NCBI RefSeq assembly: GCF_031085175.1
Contig: NZ_JAVHUY010000033.1
Coordinates: 48,095 to 112,094 of the forward strand
DNA: 64,000 nucleotides
Direction: 5' to 3'
DNA from: Phytohabitans maris
Lineage (GTDB): Bacteria > Actinomycetota > Actinomycetes > Mycobacteriales > Micromonosporaceae
Made by a program: the position numbers and the translations under genes. The number at the start of each line of letters is the position of its first letter. Positions within the stretch are counted from its first letter, which is position 1. Shown piece after piece: positions 62,001 to 64,000 of the stretch. The notes beneath the pieces were generated by a model. The model ran no database searches. It saw nothing but the letters and a program-made list of their open reading frames with translations, and had not been told where the DNA came from.

Positions 62001-64000
62001 GTGTCCACCGTTGACGACTCGCCGGTTGAGGATCTGATCGGCCGCTCGAACCGGCTCGGCGCCGACCGCCGCAACACCAACTACGCCGGCGGTAACACCT
62101 CGGCCAAGGGCACCGGCATCGACCCGGTCACCGGGCAGCCGGTCGACCTGGTGTGGGTCAAAGGGTCGGGCGGCGACCTGGGCACGCTCACACCGGCCGG
62201 GTTGGCGGTGCTGCGGCTGGACCGGCTACGCGCCCTCGCGCAGGTGTATCCGGGGGTGGAGCGCGAGGACGAGATGGTGGCCGCGTTCGACTACTGCCTG
62301 CACGGGCGGGGCGGGGCCGCACCCTCGATCGACACCGCGATGCACGGCCTGGTCGACGCGGCACATGTGGACCATCTGCACCCCGACGCCGGTATCGCGT
62401 TCGCTACCGCGGCCGACGGTGAAGCCCTCACCAAACAGTGTTTCGGGGACCGGGTGGTGTGGCTGGGCTGGCGGCGTCCCGGCTTCCAACTCGGCCTGGA
62501 CATCGCCGCCGCCAAGCAGGCTCATCCGCGGGCGATCGGGGTCATCCTGGGCGGGCACGGCATCACCGCCTGGGGCAACAGCAGCGCCGAGTGTGAGGCC
62601 AACTCGCGGGAGATCATCCGGACCGCGCAGGCGTTCATCGACGAACGCGGCCGCCCCGACCCGTTCGGCCCGATCATCGACGGCTACACCGCCCTACCGC
62701 AGCCGCAGCGGCACGCCCGGGCCGCCGCCCTCGCCCCGCTCCTGCGCGGGCTGGCGTCCACCGACCGGCGGCAGGTCGGCCACTACACCGACACCGCCCC
62801 GGTGCTGGACTTCCTGGCCCGCACGCAACACCCCCGGCTGGCCGCGCTCGGCACCTCCTGCCCCGACCACTTCCTACGCACCAAGGTCCGCCCGCTCCTG
62901 CTCGACCTACCCCCCACCGCACCCCTGGATGAGGTCAAGCAGCGCCTCAAAGACCTGCACGAACAGTACCGGGCCGACTACGCCGCCTACTACCAGCAGC
63001 ACGCCACCCCCGACAGCCCGCCGATGCGGGGCGCCGACCCGGCGATCGTGCTCATCCCCGGCATCGGCATGTTCTCCTACGGCACCAACAAACAAACCGC
63101 CCGCGTGGCCGGCGAGTTCTACCTCAACGCCATCAACGTCATGGCCGGCGCCCAAGCCATCTCCACCTACCAGCCGATCAGCGAAGCCGAAAAGTTCCGG
63201 ATCGAATACTGGGCCCTGGAAGAAGCCAAACTCCAGCGCATGCCCCAACCCAAACCCCTGACCACCCGCATCGCCCTGGTCACCGGCGCCGGCTCCGGCA
63301 TCGGCCGAGCGATCGCGCACCGCCTCGCCGCCGAAGGCGCCTGCGTCGTCGTCGCCGACCGCAACCCCCACACCGCCGCCACCGTCGCCGCCGAAATCGG
63401 CGACACCGACACCGCCATACCCCTCACCGTCGACGTCACCGACACCACCGCCATCCAACACGCCATCCAAACCACCCTGCTCACCTACGGCGGACTCGAC
63501 CTCGTCATCAACAACGCCGGCCTATCCATCTCCAAACCCCTCCTCGAAACCACCGACACCGACTGGGACACCCAACACTCCGTCATGGCCCGCGGCTCCT
63601 TCCTGATCTCCCGCGAAGCCGCACCCACCCTCATCGACCAACACATGGGCGGCGACATCATCTACATCACCAGCAAAAACTCGGTGTTCGCCGGACCCAA
63701 CAACCTCGCCTACAGCGCCGCCAAAGCAGACCAAGCCCACCAAGTACGCCTCCTCGCCACCGAACTCGGCCCCCACGGCATCCGCGTCAACGGCATCAAC
63801 CCCGACGGCGTCGTCCAAGGCTCCGGCATCTTCGCCGCCGGCTGGGGCGCCCAACGCGCCGCCACCTACAACATCCCCGAACACCAACTCGGCGCCTTCT
63901 ACGCCCAACGCACCCTCCTCAAACGGGAAGTACTCCCCGAACACGTCGCCAACGCCGTCTACGCCCTCACCGCCGGCAACCTGACCCACACCACCGGACT
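62001..64000 (+). CDS. rhaD: Bifunctional rhamnulose-1-phosphate aldolase/short-chain dehydrogenase (partial)
   Basis: An open frame from GTG 62001 to the window edge (666 residues; the family is about 680). Residues 1-400 are a class II aldolase: GGNTSAKGTG, VKGSGGDLGTL, the zinc motif HVDHLHPDAG and ILGGHGITAWG. From about 425 a short-chain dehydrogenase follows, with VTGAGSGIGRAIA, INNAGLS, and Tyr/Lys in YSAAKADQ. It would split rhamnulose-1-phosphate to dihydroxyacetone phosphate and lactaldehyde and oxidise the latter. Start is 3 bases after rhaI. Third-position bias shifts from G/T to C/A within the gene. Confidence 0.92.
   Translation, partial: MSTVDDSPVEDLIGRSNRLGADRRNTNYAGGNTSAKGTGIDPVTGQPVDLVWVKGSGGDLGTLTPAGLAVLRLDRLRALAQVYPGVEREDEMVAAFDYCLHGRGGAAPSIDTAMHGLVDAAHVDHLHPDAGIAFATAADGEALTKQCFGDRVVWLGWRRPGFQLGLDIAAAKQAHPRAIGVILGGHGITAWGNSSAECEANSREIIRTAQAFIDERGRPDPFGPIIDGYTALPQPQRHARAAALAPLLRGLASTDRRQVGHYTDTAPVLDFLARTQHPRLAALGTSCPDHFLRTKVRPLLLDLPPTAPLDEVKQRLKDLHEQYRADYAAYYQQHATPDSPPMRGADPAIVLIPGIGMFSYGTNKQTARVAGEFYLNAINVMAGAQAISTYQPISEAEKFRIEYWALEEAKLQRMPQPKPLTTRIALVTGAGSGIGRAIAHRLAAEGACVVVADRNPHTAATVAAEIGDTDTAIPLTVDVTDTTAIQHAIQTTLLTYGGLDLVINNAGLSISKPLLETTDTDWDTQHSVMARGSFLISREAAPTLIDQHMGGDIIYITSKNSVFAGPNNLAYSAAKADQAHQVRLLATELGPHGIRVNGINPDGVVQGSGIFAAGWGAQRAATYNIPEHQLGAFYAQRTLLKREVLPEHVANAVYALTAGNLTHTTG

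Noticed and set aside
1..64000. CRISPR arrays, rRNA genes, replication origin, phage structural genes
   Set aside because: I looked for regularly spaced repeats, rRNA-like sequence, DnaA-box clusters and phage genes and saw none; the only repeats are those listed.

Overview
The window is 64 kb of high-GC, gene-dense DNA with frequent GTG starts and many 4-bp ATGA/GTGA overlaps. Together with the gene content (PadR plus HAAS-type membrane protein, UPF0182 giant membrane protein, YlbL-like Lon/PDZ protein, Zincin_2 protein, large proline-rich membrane proteins), this points to an actinobacterium, most likely a member of the Micromonosporaceae. The assignment is inferred from gene style, not from a marker search.

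1-31.3 kb looks like ordinary chromosomal core. It holds a PadR regulator with its membrane partner, a dienelactone hydrolase-like protein, a family-5 type uracil-DNA glycosylase, a DUF4129/MoxR/DUF58 operon, a type II NADH dehydrogenase, a large membrane protein, tRNA-Leu(TAA), a Bax inhibitor-1 family protein, a thiolase, two SGNH hydrolases in tandem, cystathionine beta-synthase, an HtrA-like protease, a hexapeptide-repeat protein, ribonuclease Z, a MazF/ribbon-helix-helix toxin-antitoxin pair, MsrA, a HIT protein, a Zincin_2 protein, YlbL, UPF0182 and the initiator tRNA. Its intergenic spaces carry several long, nearly perfect hairpins, two of which belong to one sequence family, an 80-bp tandem duplication, and a 61-bp repeat present in two inverted copies.

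31.3-48.0 kb looks like an accessory region that begins directly after tRNA-fMet. First come two related-looking polytopic membrane proteins that share an unusual C-terminal tail. They converge on a two-gene unit encoding a caspase-like protease and a small protein of the EACC1 (effector-associated constant component 1) type, so this may be a predicted conflict or cell-death module. Then follows a graveyard of gene fragments (a dehydrogenase tail, a siderophore-binding-protein tail, a frameshifted IS701-like transposase tail). After it lies a twelve-gene minus-strand operon: RpiR-type regulator, phosphonatase-like HAD, aminotransferase, sugar-type ABC transporter, phosphotriesterase-like protein, two PLP enzymes, M19 dipeptidase and RidA. 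I do not recognise the pathway of this operon.

48.0-51.7 kb holds an Lrp/AsnC regulator divergent from a thiamine-diphosphate (AceE/transketolase-like) enzyme, with a palindromic operator between them, followed by an MgtC-family protein.

52.0-64.0 kb is an L-rhamnose utilisation locus: a decayed rhamnosidase-like glycoside hydrolase, a LacI regulator, a full rhamnose ABC transporter (ATPase, two permeases, binding lipoprotein), L-rhamnose isomerase, and the bifunctional rhamnulose-phosphate aldolase/lactaldehyde dehydrogenase, which runs off the right edge. The transporter imports rhamnose, RhaI isomerises it and RhaD splits the phosphorylated product; the kinase is expected just beyond the window.
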